Source of the DNA: an uncultured Lachnospiraceae bacterium
GTDB lineage: Bacteria; Bacillota; Clostridia; Lachnospirales; Lachnospiraceae
NCBI GenBank assembly: GCA_910589075.1
Contig: CAJUSK010000034.1
Coordinates: forward strand, 62,001 to 126,000
Direction of reading: 5' to 3'
DNA length: 64,000 nucleotides
The notes beneath the pieces were generated by a model, which saw nothing but the letters and a program-made list of their open reading frames with translations, had not been told where the DNA came from and did no database searches. Positions 18,316-27,115 of this stretch are shown here, piece by piece. The first letter of the stretch is position 1. Each line of letters opens with the position of its first letter. Position numbers and translations under genes: made by a program.

Positions 18316-19350
18316 ATGCGGCCAATTAAGGTATTAATTGTAGAAGATTCCATCGTATTTCGGGAACTGCTGGTGCAGAATCTGAGCAGGGACCCGGCCA
18401 TACAGGTAGTGGGGACTGCCAGGGATCCTTTTGAAGCCAGGGATGCCATCCTGGAAAAAAAGCCGGATGTAATGACACTGGATGTGGAACTGCCCAGGAT
18501 GAGCGGAATCGAATTCCTGCGCAAGCTCATGCCCCAGTACCCGTTGCCGGTTGTGGTCATCAGTTCCCTGAGCGATAAAGTATTTGACGCGTTAAATGCC
18601 GGCGCAGTGGACTTTGTGGCAAAACCGGCTGTGTCCAGCCGGGTGCAGCTCGAAGAGTTTATCCGGAATGAGCTGCTGGTAAAGATTAAAATTGCCTCCA
18701 CTGCCAAGATCAGCAATATCAAGCGCAAAGTCATGGCCCAGGAACAGGATGTCCATCGTCTTTCCACACGGCGCAATAATCTGATCGTGGCGATCGGTGC
18801 GTCCACAGGAGGGACAGAGGCAATCTTTGCGGTGGCAAAAGAATACGGGACGGATATTCCGGGCATTGTGGTGGTGCAGCATATGCCACCCGGATTTACG
18901 TCCATGTATGCCAAGAGGCTTAATGATCAGTGCCGGATTCAGGTGAAAGAGGCGCAGACCGGAGACCGGGTTATGCCGGGACATATGCTGATAGCGCCCG
19001 GCGGTGACCAGCAGATGCGCCTTCTGAAAGTGAACGGCGTATATCAGGTGGAATGCCGGAAGGGGCCCAGGGTGAACGGGCATTGTCCTTCCGTGGATGT
19101 GTTGTTTGATTCCGTAGCCAAATGTGCCGGCCCTGATGCGGTTGGAATTATTCTGACAGGGATGGGCGGAGACGGTGCAAAGGGCCTGCTGGCGATGAGA
19201 AAGGCAGGTGCCAGAACCATTGGCCAGGATGAGTCCACCTGTGTGGTATACGGTATGCCCAAGGTGGCCTATGATCTGGGCGCCGTGGAGTATCAGGAGA
19301 AATTGACGCAGATCGCAGGAAGAACCTATGCGTTATTGAATAAAATGTAA
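18316..19350 (+). CDS. cheB: Chemoreceptor glutamate methylesterase/deamidase CheB
   Basis: CheB removes methyl groups from receptors after phosphorylation by CheA. The 344-residue protein has a receiver with Asp56 in TLDVELPRMSG, a linker, and the esterase domain. The catalytic triad is Ser163 (GASTGGTEA), His189 (VVQHMPPGFT) and Asp286 (GMGGDGA). Both domains look functional. The cheR-cheB spacing of three bases implies coupled translation. Confidence 0.97.
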   Translation: MRPIKVLIVEDSIVFRELLVQNLSRDPAIQVVGTARDPFEARDAILEKKPDVMTLDVELPRMSGIEFLRKLMPQYPLPVVVISSLSDKVFDALNAGAVDFVAKPAVSSRVQLEEFIRNELLVKIKIASTAKISNIKRKVMAQEQDVHRLSTRRNNLIVAIGASTGGTEAIFAVAKEYGTDIPGIVVVQHMPPGFTSMYAKRLNDQCRIQVKEAQTGDRVMPGHMLIAPGGDQQMRLLKVNGVYQVECRKGPRVNGHCPSVDVLFDSVAKCAGPDAVGIILTGMGGDGAKGLLAMRKAGARTIGQDESTCVVYGMPKVAYDLGAVEYQEKLTQIAGRTYALLNKM

Positions 19351-19362
19351 AGGAGAGAAAAC

Positions 19363-19755
19363 ATGAAAATTTTATTGGCAGAGGATGATTTTGCGACAAG
19401 GAAGTTTATGGTGAATTTCCTGTCAAAGTACGGAGAGTGCGACGCTACAGTGGATGGTATGGAAGCAGTGGATGCATTTATGATGGCTTTGGAGGATGAT
19501 GAACCGTATGATCTGGTATGCCTTGACATTATGATGCCGGTTATGGACGGGTATCAGGCGCTGATGGGAATCCGCAATCTGGAAAAGGATCGCAACATTC
19601 CGGAGGATCAGGCAGTGAAAGTGATTATGACAACGGCATTGAATGAAGAGAGAAATGTAAAAATGGCATTCGAACTGGGCTGCACCATCTATTCCGGTAA
19701 GCCTATTGATCAGGAACGCTTTGAGCAGGCGCTGAAAAAGCTAAATCTGATATAA
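19363..19755 (+). CDS. cheY: CheY-like single-domain response regulator
   Basis: A stand-alone receiver of 130 residues, with AEDD acidic residues at the N-terminus, acceptor Asp55 in LDIMMPVMDGY, a Thr in IMTTA and Lys in SGKPI. In motile bacteria CheY binds the flagellar switch. No flagellar gene is present here, so its target is open. It may act as a phosphate sink or relay to the Hpt proteins nearby. It lies between cheB and cheA with short gaps and good ribosome sites. Confidence 0.88.
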   Translation: MKILLAEDDFATRKFMVNFLSKYGECDATVDGMEAVDAFMMALEDDEPYDLVCLDIMMPVMDGYQALMGIRNLEKDRNIPEDQAVKVIMTTALNEERNVKMAFELGCTIYSGKPIDQERFEQALKKLNLI

Positions 19756-19797
19756 GACGAAAGAATACAGGTTAGACTGTGCAGGAAAGGAGAATGT

Positions 19798-21957
19798 ATG
19801 GCTGAGGAATTTAGTACGGAAGGCATGCTTGACATATATCTGTTTGAGAATGAACAGCTTCTGGAGCAGCTTCAGGAGATGGTTCTGGAACAGAAAGATG
19901 CGGAATGCTTTGACGAAGACAGCATAAACGAAATATTCAGAACCATGCATACCATCAAAGGCTCATCAGGTATCATGATGTTCGACAATATCACGGCAAT
20001 ATCACATAAGCTGGAGGATGTGTTCTATTATTTGCGGGAATCCCATCCCGAACATGTGCCGCATGTAGATCTGGTGGAGCATGTATTGACAGTAGAGGAT
20101 TTTATTTCCAGTGAGATGGAAAAGATACGTGGCGGTGATACGCCGGACGGGGACCCGGCTGAAATCATAGCGGATCTGGACAGATTTCTGGAACAGCTCA
20201 AAAGCGGCGGAGCGGACGATGACGAAACGCCGCCGCCGGAAAATGTCCATGTGGAGCCCAAGCAGTTTTATATTGCGCCGGTGGCTACCAGTGCCAGCAG
20301 ATTTTATAAAATATATATTCATTTTTTCCCGGAAACGGAAATGGCCAATGTGCACGCATATAAGGCGGTATACGCACTCAAGGAAGTTGCGGAGGATCTG
20401 TTGTATTCCCCGGAGGATATTATTTCGGATGCCGAGAGCGCGGCTGTCATTCTGAAAGATGGCTTCCGTATCCTGCTGCAGGCACAGTGCAGTGAAGAAG
20501 AAGTGCGGAAAATCATCGGTGTGGGTTATGACATCGAGAAGGTGGATATTTTCGAATGTAAAGCGGAAGAGTTCCTTCAGGGCTTTGATTTCGGAGAAAG
20601 CAATGATCTGCAGATTGATCTGGAATCCAGCGTGGAAGATATTGAAGCGCGGATAGAGGATGCTTCGGCGGAAGAGGGCAGCGCTCCGGCAAAACCGGCG
20701 AAACCTGCCATTGCGCCAGGTGATTTCGTTATTAAATCCAGAGAGCCGGGCAGACAGAAAAAACTGGCCAAGGATAAGCCGAAAGGGGAAAAAGCCTCCT
20801 TTATCGGCGTAAATGTAAGTAAGATGGATCAGCTCATGGAACTGATCGGAGAACTGGTTATCTCCGAGTCGGTGGTACTTCAGAATCCTGACCTGAAGGT
20901 GCCGGGCCTGAACCTTGACAATTTCAATAAAGCGGCGGCGCAGCTGGCAAAAATATCCACAGATCTGCAGAACGTTATTATGTCCATGCGTATGGTACCT
21001 TTGACAAATACATTCCAGAAAATGAACCGGATCGTATTTGATGTGTCCAGAAAGCTGGGCAAGGATATCGAATTTGTAATGGTCGGTGAGCAGACCGAAG
21101 TGGATAAGAATATTATCGAACATATTTCCGATCCTCTGATGCATCTGGTGAGAAATGCGGTGGACCATGGAATCGAGACAAACGAAGAACGTATGGAAAG
21201 CGGTAAGCCGGATAAAGGCAAGATCATCCTGTCTGCCAGAACCGAGGCAGGTAAGGTATGGATCAGTGTGGAGGATAACGGCAAAGGCCTTGACAGAAAC
21301 AAAATTTTAGAGAAGGCCAGGAAGCAGGGACTGCTGGAAGAAGGCAAACCCGACAGCGCGTACCAGGATAAAGAAGTGTATCAGTTCATCACCTATCCGG
21401 GCTTTTCAACCAACGAAGAGATTACGGAGTATTCAGGCCGTGGGGTAGGCATGGACGTGGTGGTACAGAACATACAGGCCATTGGCGGTGCGTTGGATAT
21501 TGAGAGTACGCCGGGCTTTGGAAGTATCATGAATCTGAAGATTCCGCTAACGCTGGCGATTATAGACGGTATTGTGATGGAAACCGGTAATTCTTCCTTT
21601 GTAATGGAAACCGGTATGATCAAGGAATTTGTCCGTGTCAAGGAAGATATGATGATACATGAACCTGACGGACAGGAATATATCATGATCCGCGGGGAAT
21701 GTTATCCGGTTCTCAGGCTGGGCAAATGGTATGGACTGGAAGAATACCAGGAGTCTGTGGAAGACGGGGTTATGCTGATTCTGGAAGTGGAAGATAAAAG
21801 GGTATGTCTTCTGGTAGATAAACTGATTGGCGAGCAGGAGATCGTCGTGAAACCGATTCCCTCCTATATCAAAAAGGTCAAGGGCCTGTCCGGCTGTACG
21901 CAGCTCGGAGACGGCAGTATTGCACTGATTTTGGATGCCGGCGGGTTGATTGAATAA
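19798..21957 (+). CDS. cheA: Chemotaxis histidine kinase CheA
   Basis: CheA is the central kinase of the chemosensory array. The 719 residues hold P1 (Hpt) with His51 in MHTIKGSSG, a P2-like region around 150-275, a Pro/Lys linker, P3 dimerisation, P4 with LMHLVRNAVDHGIE and SGRGVGMDVV, and a P5 CheW-like domain to the end. The P2 region is not similar to ones I can name, so its receiver partner is uncertain. It is followed by cheW and an MCP gene in one apparent operon. Confidence 0.96.
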   Translation: MAEEFSTEGMLDIYLFENEQLLEQLQEMVLEQKDAECFDEDSINEIFRTMHTIKGSSGIMMFDNITAISHKLEDVFYYLRESHPEHVPHVDLVEHVLTVEDFISSEMEKIRGGDTPDGDPAEIIADLDRFLEQLKSGGADDDETPPPENVHVEPKQFYIAPVATSASRFYKIYIHFFPETEMANVHAYKAVYALKEVAEDLLYSPEDIISDAESAAVILKDGFRILLQAQCSEEEVRKIIGVGYDIEKVDIFECKAEEFLQGFDFGESNDLQIDLESSVEDIEARIEDASAEEGSAPAKPAKPAIAPGDFVIKSREPGRQKKLAKDKPKGEKASFIGVNVSKMDQLMELIGELVISESVVLQNPDLKVPGLNLDNFNKAAAQLAKISTDLQNVIMSMRMVPLTNTFQKMNRIVFDVSRKLGKDIEFVMVGEQTEVDKNIIEHISDPLMHLVRNAVDHGIETNEERMESGKPDKGKIILSARTEAGKVWISVEDNGKGLDRNKILEKARKQGLLEEGKPDSAYQDKEVYQFITYPGFSTNEEITEYSGRGVGMDVVVQNIQAIGGALDIESTPGFGSIMNLKIPLTLAIIDGIVMETGNSSFVMETGMIKEFVRVKEDMMIHEPDGQEYIMIRGECYPVLRLGKWYGLEEYQESVEDGVMLILEVEDKRVCLLVDKLIGEQEIVVKPIPSYIKKVKGLSGCTQLGDGSIALILDAGGLIE

Positions 21958-21982
21958 AATAGCAGAAAGGAACAGAACACAT

Positions 21983-22522
21983 ATGAATGAAATGAGCGAA
22001 TTGAAGAGACAAGAAGAGCAGGCCGCTTCAAATGAGCACGATACGCAGAAGGGCAAATATATGACCTTCAAATCCGGAAACGAGTATTTCGGACTGGAAA
22101 TTCAGTATGTCAATGAAATTATTCAGTTCCAGGCAATTACGGCCATACCGGAGACAGAAGACTATATCAAGGGTCTGATCAACCTGAGGGGAAAGGTGAT
22201 CCCTGTGGTGGACGTACGTCTGCGTTTTAAACAGGAACCCTTTGAATATAACGACAGAACCTGTATTATCGTTATTAACGTAAAATCCATGATGGTTGGG
22301 TTGATCGTGGAGAAGATTGCCGAAGTGGTGGAGATCAAGGAAGAAAACATACTGCCGCCTCCCAGCATTGGGCGTGCCGATAAATCCCATCATAAATATG
22401 TATACGGCATTGGCAAGGTGGGAAATACGGTAAAACTGTTGCTTGATCCGGATAAGCTGCTGAACGATGATGATCTGACTGTGATGGAGCAGGCCAATGA
22501 TATGGTATTAGAAGAAGAGTGA
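21983..22522 (+). CDS. cheW: Chemotaxis coupling protein CheW
   Basis: CheW links receptors to CheA in the array. The 179-residue protein has the beta-barrel markers FGLEIQYVNEI, INLRGKVIPVVDV and GLIVEKIAEVVEI. An extra N-terminal charged stretch of about 20 residues precedes the fold. ATG 21983 has AAAGGAA upstream. A start at 21950 would overlap cheA. It precedes the MCP gene by 13 bases. Confidence 0.95.
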   Translation: MNEMSELKRQEEQAASNEHDTQKGKYMTFKSGNEYFGLEIQYVNEIIQFQAITAIPETEDYIKGLINLRGKVIPVVDVRLRFKQEPFEYNDRTCIIVINVKSMMVGLIVEKIAEVVEIKEENILPPPSIGRADKSHHKYVYGIGKVGNTVKLLLDPDKLLNDDDLTVMEQANDMVLEEE

Positions 22523-22535
22523 GGGGAGAAAACTG

Positions 22536-23897
22536 ATGAAAAACATGAAAATGAAAACAAAATTGATTTTGGGGTTTATGGTGCCCATTATGATTACAGT
22601 GATCAATATCCTGATCAGTGATCTTACCACCAAATGGGTGGCATCCATTTCAGACCCCGCGGAGCAGCAGATTTTTACAAGGATCGCCACCATTTCCACT
22701 CTGATATTTGCGGTTATCTCCGTGGTCATTACGGTTTGTATTGCGCTGGCGCTGATTAAAATCATTGAAAAATCCGTTAAGCAGCTCTCCGATGCGGCCA
22801 AGGAAATCGCAATGGGCCATGTGAACATCAATCTTGTGAAATATAACAATGATGAGTTTGGTGACCTGGTAGACGAATACAACAGTGTAATTGATAATAT
22901 CAAGTATCAGGCGGAGATTGCGGAGGCTGTATCCAATGGTAATCTGACCGTGCAGGTAAATCCCAAATCCCCTGAAGATCTGCTGGGCAATTCCCTCAAG
23001 AAGCTGGTGGAGGACAATTTAAACGCATTGTCCAATATCAGTGATGCAGGTTCCCAGGTTACAGTAAGTTCTTCTCAGGTGGCAAGTGCAAGCCAGGCGC
23101 TGGCACAGGGCTCTACACAGCAGGCAAGCGCTATTCAGGAGATTACCGCCTCCATTGATGAGATCGCGGAAAAGACAAAGCAGAACGCAGAAGAGGCCAA
23201 TCAGGCGGCAGGTCTGGTTGCGCATGCAATTACGGACGTTCAACAGGGAAACAGCCAGATGCAGAATATGATGGCTGCTATGCAGAGCATCAATAAGTCA
23301 TCAGAAAGTATCTCCAAAATCATCAAAGTTATTGATGATATTGCATTCCAGACCAATATCCTTGCACTGAATGCGGCAGTTGAGGCTGCACGGGCAGGAG
23401 AAGCGGGTAAAGGTTTTGCCGTGGTAGCGGAAGAAGTCAGAAGCCTGGCGGCAAAGAGTGCTTCCGCAGCAGCAGAAACGGCAGAATTGATTGAAGATTC
23501 CATTGAAAAAGTCAATGCCGGTACGAAGATTGCGGATGAAACCGTAAAATCCATGGAAGCGATTACCAAACGGGTACAGGACAGCGAAATGATTATCAAT
23601 GGTATTGCAGAGTCCTCCAATTATCAGGCAACTGCCGTGGCACAGATCGAGCAGGCGATTACTCAGGTATCCCAGGTTGTACAGACCAATTCCGCTACCA
23701 GCCAGCAGTGTGCGGCAGCCAGTGAAGAATTGTCTAACCAGGCATCCAGAATGCGTGAAATGCTTGCCATTTATAATCTGGGAGAAAGCAGCAACTCTTA
23801 TTCTTCCTATAAGAGTGACTCTTATTCCTCCTATTCTCCGGCAGCCAGTGCAAATGAACAGGTAATATCTCTGGGAGATGATTTTGGAAAATATTAA
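22536..23897 (+). CDS. Methyl-accepting chemotaxis protein with minimal outside loop
   Basis: A 453-residue chemoreceptor. Two membrane helices near 8-27 and 49-72 are separated by only about 20-25 residues, so there is no room for a normal ligand-binding domain. A HAMP region and the cytoplasmic signalling hairpin follow, with its tip split as DDIAFQTNILALNAAVEAAR and GKGFAVVAEEVRSLA. Ala, Gln and Glu heptads on both sides suit methylation by CheR and CheB. The C-terminus is a Ser/Tyr-rich tail (SYSSYKSDSYSSY). It may sense the membrane state, cytoplasmic signals or other receptors. It ends just before a terminator. Confidence 0.94.
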   Translation: MKNMKMKTKLILGFMVPIMITVINILISDLTTKWVASISDPAEQQIFTRIATISTLIFAVISVVITVCIALALIKIIEKSVKQLSDAAKEIAMGHVNINLVKYNNDEFGDLVDEYNSVIDNIKYQAEIAEAVSNGNLTVQVNPKSPEDLLGNSLKKLVEDNLNALSNISDAGSQVTVSSSQVASASQALAQGSTQQASAIQEITASIDEIAEKTKQNAEEANQAAGLVAHAITDVQQGNSQMQNMMAAMQSINKSSESISKIIKVIDDIAFQTNILALNAAVEAARAGEAGKGFAVVAEEVRSLAAKSASAAAETAELIEDSIEKVNAGTKIADETVKSMEAITKRVQDSEMIINGIAESSNYQATAVAQIEQAITQVSQVVQTNSATSQQCAAASEELSNQASRMREMLAIYNLGESSNSYSSYKSDSYSSYSPAASANEQVISLGDDFGKY

Positions 23898-23911
23898 AAA
23901 AGTAAAATCAT

Positions 23912-23942
23912 GGCACAGGGACAAAAAGCTCCTGTGCCTTTT
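23912..23942 (+). terminator. Intrinsic terminator after the MCP gene
   Basis: GGCACAGG at 23912-23919 pairs perfectly with CCTGTGCC at 23931-23938 and is followed by four T. It likely ends or weakens the che transcript before the Hpt gene. Confidence 0.7.
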
Positions 23943-23975
23943 AAATCAAAAAATGATAAAGGAGAACACATACAT

Positions 23976-24326
23976 ATGGCTTTATTTGATGAATTAAAAG
24001 ATTTGGGTGTGGATGTTGACGGCGGGCTCAAGCGTATTAACAACAACGAAAAACTGTATACAAGACTTTTGGGTTCTTTTGTAAAATCTATTGAAACACA
24101 GTATGTTCCGGCGGATTTTGATGCCGCAGACTGCGAGGGCGCTGTGGAAAAAGCGCATGCCATCAAAGGAACCGCAGGGAACCTCTCCATTACACCCGTG
24201 TATGAAGCATACACGGAAGTGGTCAACCTGCTGCGTACCGGACAGCCGGATGAGGCAAGGCCGGTTCTGGAGCGGGTACTTCCGGTACAGACGGAAATTG
24301 TTGCCTGCATCAAGAAATACATGTAA
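23976..24326 (+). CDS. Histidine phosphotransfer (Hpt) protein
   Basis: A free 116-residue four-helix Hpt protein, which shuttles phosphate between receivers. The phospho-His lies in EKAHAIKGTAGNLSI. ATG 23976 has GGAG ten to fifteen bases upstream. A longer frame from 23910 would start within the terminator hairpin. It lies directly before the hybrid kinase that carries two receivers, so a relay of kinase, receiver, Hpt and a final receiver is plausible. The final receiver could be CheY, CheB or an HD-GYP regulator. Confidence 0.88.
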   Translation: MALFDELKDLGVDVDGGLKRINNNEKLYTRLLGSFVKSIETQYVPADFDAADCEGAVEKAHAIKGTAGNLSITPVYEAYTEVVNLLRTGQPDEARPVLERVLPVQTEIVACIKKYM

Positions 24327-24365
24327 AAAGTTTTCGCATAACTCTAAGACATTGGAGCGAGAAGA

Positions 24366-26906
24366 ATGAATAAAACAATGATAAGATTTTTCAGAGGCAG
24401 CGTAATTGCTGTTGTGTCAGTATGCCTGATTGTGTTTGTGTTTCTGACATCTTTTATGACAAGTCAGACAAAGCGGACAGTTATGGAAATCAGCGACAAA
24501 TATATGGCTGAGATGAGCAGACAGATCAAACAGAAGTTTGAAGCGATCATTACGCTGCGTCTGGAACAGGTGGATGGCATAGTCAAGCGTACACCGCCGG
24601 AAACGGAAAGCTATGGCAGGGTTATGCTGAAAGAATTGCAGAACAGTGCGGAAATCCGGAATTTTTCCTGGCTGGGATTGTATGCCGAAGACGGTGAGAT
24701 CGAGAAAGTTTACGGAGAAGACGTTGAATTAAATGATAACAGCGATTATTTGGCATCCCTGCAGCGGGACGGCACGATGGTGGCGCAGGGCCTGACAGCT
24801 TCCGGGGAGAAAATGCTGCTTCTCGGTGTGGAAGCGGCCTATCCCATGGGGAGCGGGCAGCATAGTGCCGCCCTGATTGTGGGCCTGCCCATGGAGTATC
24901 TGAGTATGATCCTTTTTCTGGATGAAGATGATACGATGGCATATTCCCATATTATAGATGTGGAAGGAAACTTTGTGGTGCGGAGTGCGGATGCTTATCG
25001 TGAGAATTATTTTACCCGGATCAGAGAACAGTATGACAGTTTTGAGGGAAAAGACGCAGAAGACTATGCGATAGGGATGCGGGAAGCCATCAACAACCGG
25101 GACGTCTATTCCAGTGTGGTCTCAATAAGCGGGCAGCAGCTGCATGTATATTGTGTGCCCCTTTCGGAAAATACTTCCTGGTATCTCATATCAGCCATGC
25201 CCAATGATTATATGGAAGATTCCGTGTCCAGACTGGATACGGTGCGTACCTGGGTGATGGTCTGCTCTGTGGCAGCGATTCTGCTGGTGATGACGGTTAT
25301 CTTTGTCATCTATTACAAGCTGTCCAAACAGCAGATACGGGAGCTGGACAAGGCCATGGCAGATGCGGTACATGCCAATATGGCAAAGAGTGAGTTTCTT
25401 TCCAGCATGAGCCATGATATCCGTTCCCCCATGAATGCCATTATCGGTATGACGGAAATTGCCCAGAGGAATATTGATGATAAAAACAGGGTGGTTGACT
25501 GCCTGCGCAAAGTTTCCCTGTCCAGTAAGCATCTGCTGGGGCTGATCAATGACGTACTGGATATGTCCAAAATTGAGAGCGGCAAGATGACGCTGAATGA
25601 ATCTCCCATGTCTCTGCGGGAAGTAATGGATGATATAGTCAATATCATTCAGCCTCAGGTGAAGGCCAGGTATCAGTTGTTTGATATTTATATCCAGAAA
25701 ATACTTGTAGAAAATGTGCACTGTGATACGGTGCGTCTCAACCAGGTACTGATTAACCTTCTGACCAATGCGGTGAAATTTACTCCGGAAGGGGGCAGGG
25801 TGGACGTGCATGTGTTCCAGGAGCCTTCTCCCAAAGGCGGTGGATACATCCGCACCCACTTTGAGGTGGTGGATACGGGCATCGGGATGTCGGAAGAATT
25901 CCAGAAAAAGATCTGGGACACCTTTTCCAGGGAAGAAACTGACGAAGTGCGCCACATTGTAGGTGCCGGCCTGGGTACTTCCATTACAAAGAAGATTGTA
26001 GAACTGATGGGCGGGACCATTGAGCTGAGGAGTGAACTGGGAAAAGGCAGTACCTTCCATGTGACGCTGGATCTTCGTAAAGCGAATGACATTGAGATGG
26101 AAATGCAACTGCCTGAATGGAATATTCTGGTGGTGGATGATAATGAATGGCTGTGTCTCAGCGCTGTTTCCAATTTGGAAGAACTAGGTGTGCATGCGGA
26201 ATGGACGCTGGACGGCAGAGATGCGGTCAGAATGATTGAGGAACGCCATAATAAGGGAGAGGATTACCGGTTTGTACTGGTAGACTGGAAGATGCCTAAT
26301 ATGGACGGTATAGAAACCATCCGGGAGATCCGCAAACGTGTGGGCAGAAGCGTTCCCATATTCCTGATTTCCGCTTATGACTGGAATGAACTGGGAGAGG
26401 ACGTGGCGCCCGAAATCGAAGGTTTTATTTCCAAACCCCTCTTTAAATCCACATTGTATGAACGGCTGAGACAGTATGTGGAAGGATTTGATGCCAGTGC
26501 GGTTGAGGCCGAGGAGGAAGTGGACTTCACCGGGAAACGGATCCTTCTGGCGGAGGATATGGACATTAACTGGGAAGTGGCAAGCGAGATCCTTTCTGTC
26601 ACCGGCATGCTGCTGGAACGGGCAGAAAACGGAAAAATCTGTGTGGAAATGTTTTCAAAATCCGAAGTGGGTTATTACGATGCCGTTTTGATGGATATCC
26701 GTATGCCGATTATGAACGGATATGATGCCACAAAGGCCATCCGGTCTCTGGGGCGCCCGGATAACAACCTGCCGATTATCGCCATGACAGCAGATGCATT
26801 TTCCGATGATGCAGAGCACTGTCTGGAATGTGGTATGAACGCACATATCCCCAAACCGCTGGATATCGAGGAATGTATGCGGACATTGCAGAAGTTCCTG
26901 AGCTAG
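24366..26906 (+). CDS. Hybrid sensor histidine kinase with two receiver domains
   Basis: An 846-residue membrane kinase. The first membrane helix (about 11-31) and the second (about 296-317) flank a 260-residue outside region whose secondary-structure style fits a dCache sensor. Then follow HisKA with His350 (SMSHDIRSPMNAI), HATPase with LTNAVKFTPEGG and VDTGIGMS, receiver 1 with Asp640 (LVDWKMPNMDG) and receiver 2 with Asp777 (LMDIRMPIMNGYDA). The C-terminus ends after receiver 2 and has no Hpt domain of its own, which fits the separate Hpt gene 39 bases upstream. The outside ligand is not known. Confidence 0.92.
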   Translation: MNKTMIRFFRGSVIAVVSVCLIVFVFLTSFMTSQTKRTVMEISDKYMAEMSRQIKQKFEAIITLRLEQVDGIVKRTPPETESYGRVMLKELQNSAEIRNFSWLGLYAEDGEIEKVYGEDVELNDNSDYLASLQRDGTMVAQGLTASGEKMLLLGVEAAYPMGSGQHSAALIVGLPMEYLSMILFLDEDDTMAYSHIIDVEGNFVVRSADAYRENYFTRIREQYDSFEGKDAEDYAIGMREAINNRDVYSSVVSISGQQLHVYCVPLSENTSWYLISAMPNDYMEDSVSRLDTVRTWVMVCSVAAILLVMTVIFVIYYKLSKQQIRELDKAMADAVHANMAKSEFLSSMSHDIRSPMNAIIGMTEIAQRNIDDKNRVVDCLRKVSLSSKHLLGLINDVLDMSKIESGKMTLNESPMSLREVMDDIVNIIQPQVKARYQLFDIYIQKILVENVHCDTVRLNQVLINLLTNAVKFTPEGGRVDVHVFQEPSPKGGGYIRTHFEVVDTGIGMSEEFQKKIWDTFSREETDEVRHIVGAGLGTSITKKIVELMGGTIELRSELGKGSTFHVTLDLRKANDIEMEMQLPEWNILVVDDNEWLCLSAVSNLEELGVHAEWTLDGRDAVRMIEERHNKGEDYRFVLVDWKMPNMDGIETIREIRKRVGRSVPIFLISAYDWNELGEDVAPEIEGFISKPLFKSTLYERLRQYVEGFDASAVEAEEEVDFTGKRILLAEDMDINWEVASEILSVTGMLLERAENGKICVEMFSKSEVGYYDAVLMDIRMPIMNGYDATKAIRSLGRPDNNLPIIAMTADAFSDDAEHCLECGMNAHIPKPLDIEECMRTLQKFLS

Positions 26907-26991
26907 TACACTAGCATACAGAAGAAGCCATAACGGTTCAGCCAAAAGGCCGGGCTGTCACGGGGAAGGCATTGGAAATTCCTGCCCTGAC

Positions 26992-27020
26992 TTGCTTTTT
27001 ACGACATAAAATGATATACT
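26992..27020 (+). promoter_or_regulatory. Promoter of the MotA/MotB-like pair
   Basis: TTGCTT at 26992-26997 and TATACT at 27015-27020 are spaced by 17 bases. This gives the stator-like pair a transcript separate from the kinase gene upstream. Confidence 0.75.
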
Positions 27021-27044
27021 GAATTGTGAACTGAACAGAACGCG

Positions 27045-27070
27045 GAAAGAGTGGATAAATCCACTCTTTC
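27045..27070 (+). other. Perfect leader hairpin before the MotA-like gene
   Basis: An 11-bp perfect stem, arms 27045-27055 and 27060-27070, closes a TAAA loop. It starts about 25 bases after the -10 element and so lies in the 5' leader. The following tract TTGC is not a T-run, so it is more likely a stabiliser or regulatory fold than a terminator. Its AAGAGTGGA core recurs in the rimP leader. Confidence 0.7.
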
Positions 27071-27115
27071 TTGCATCATGGGAAATTATTAAGATTTTCC
27101 TAAGAGGAGGTTTTT

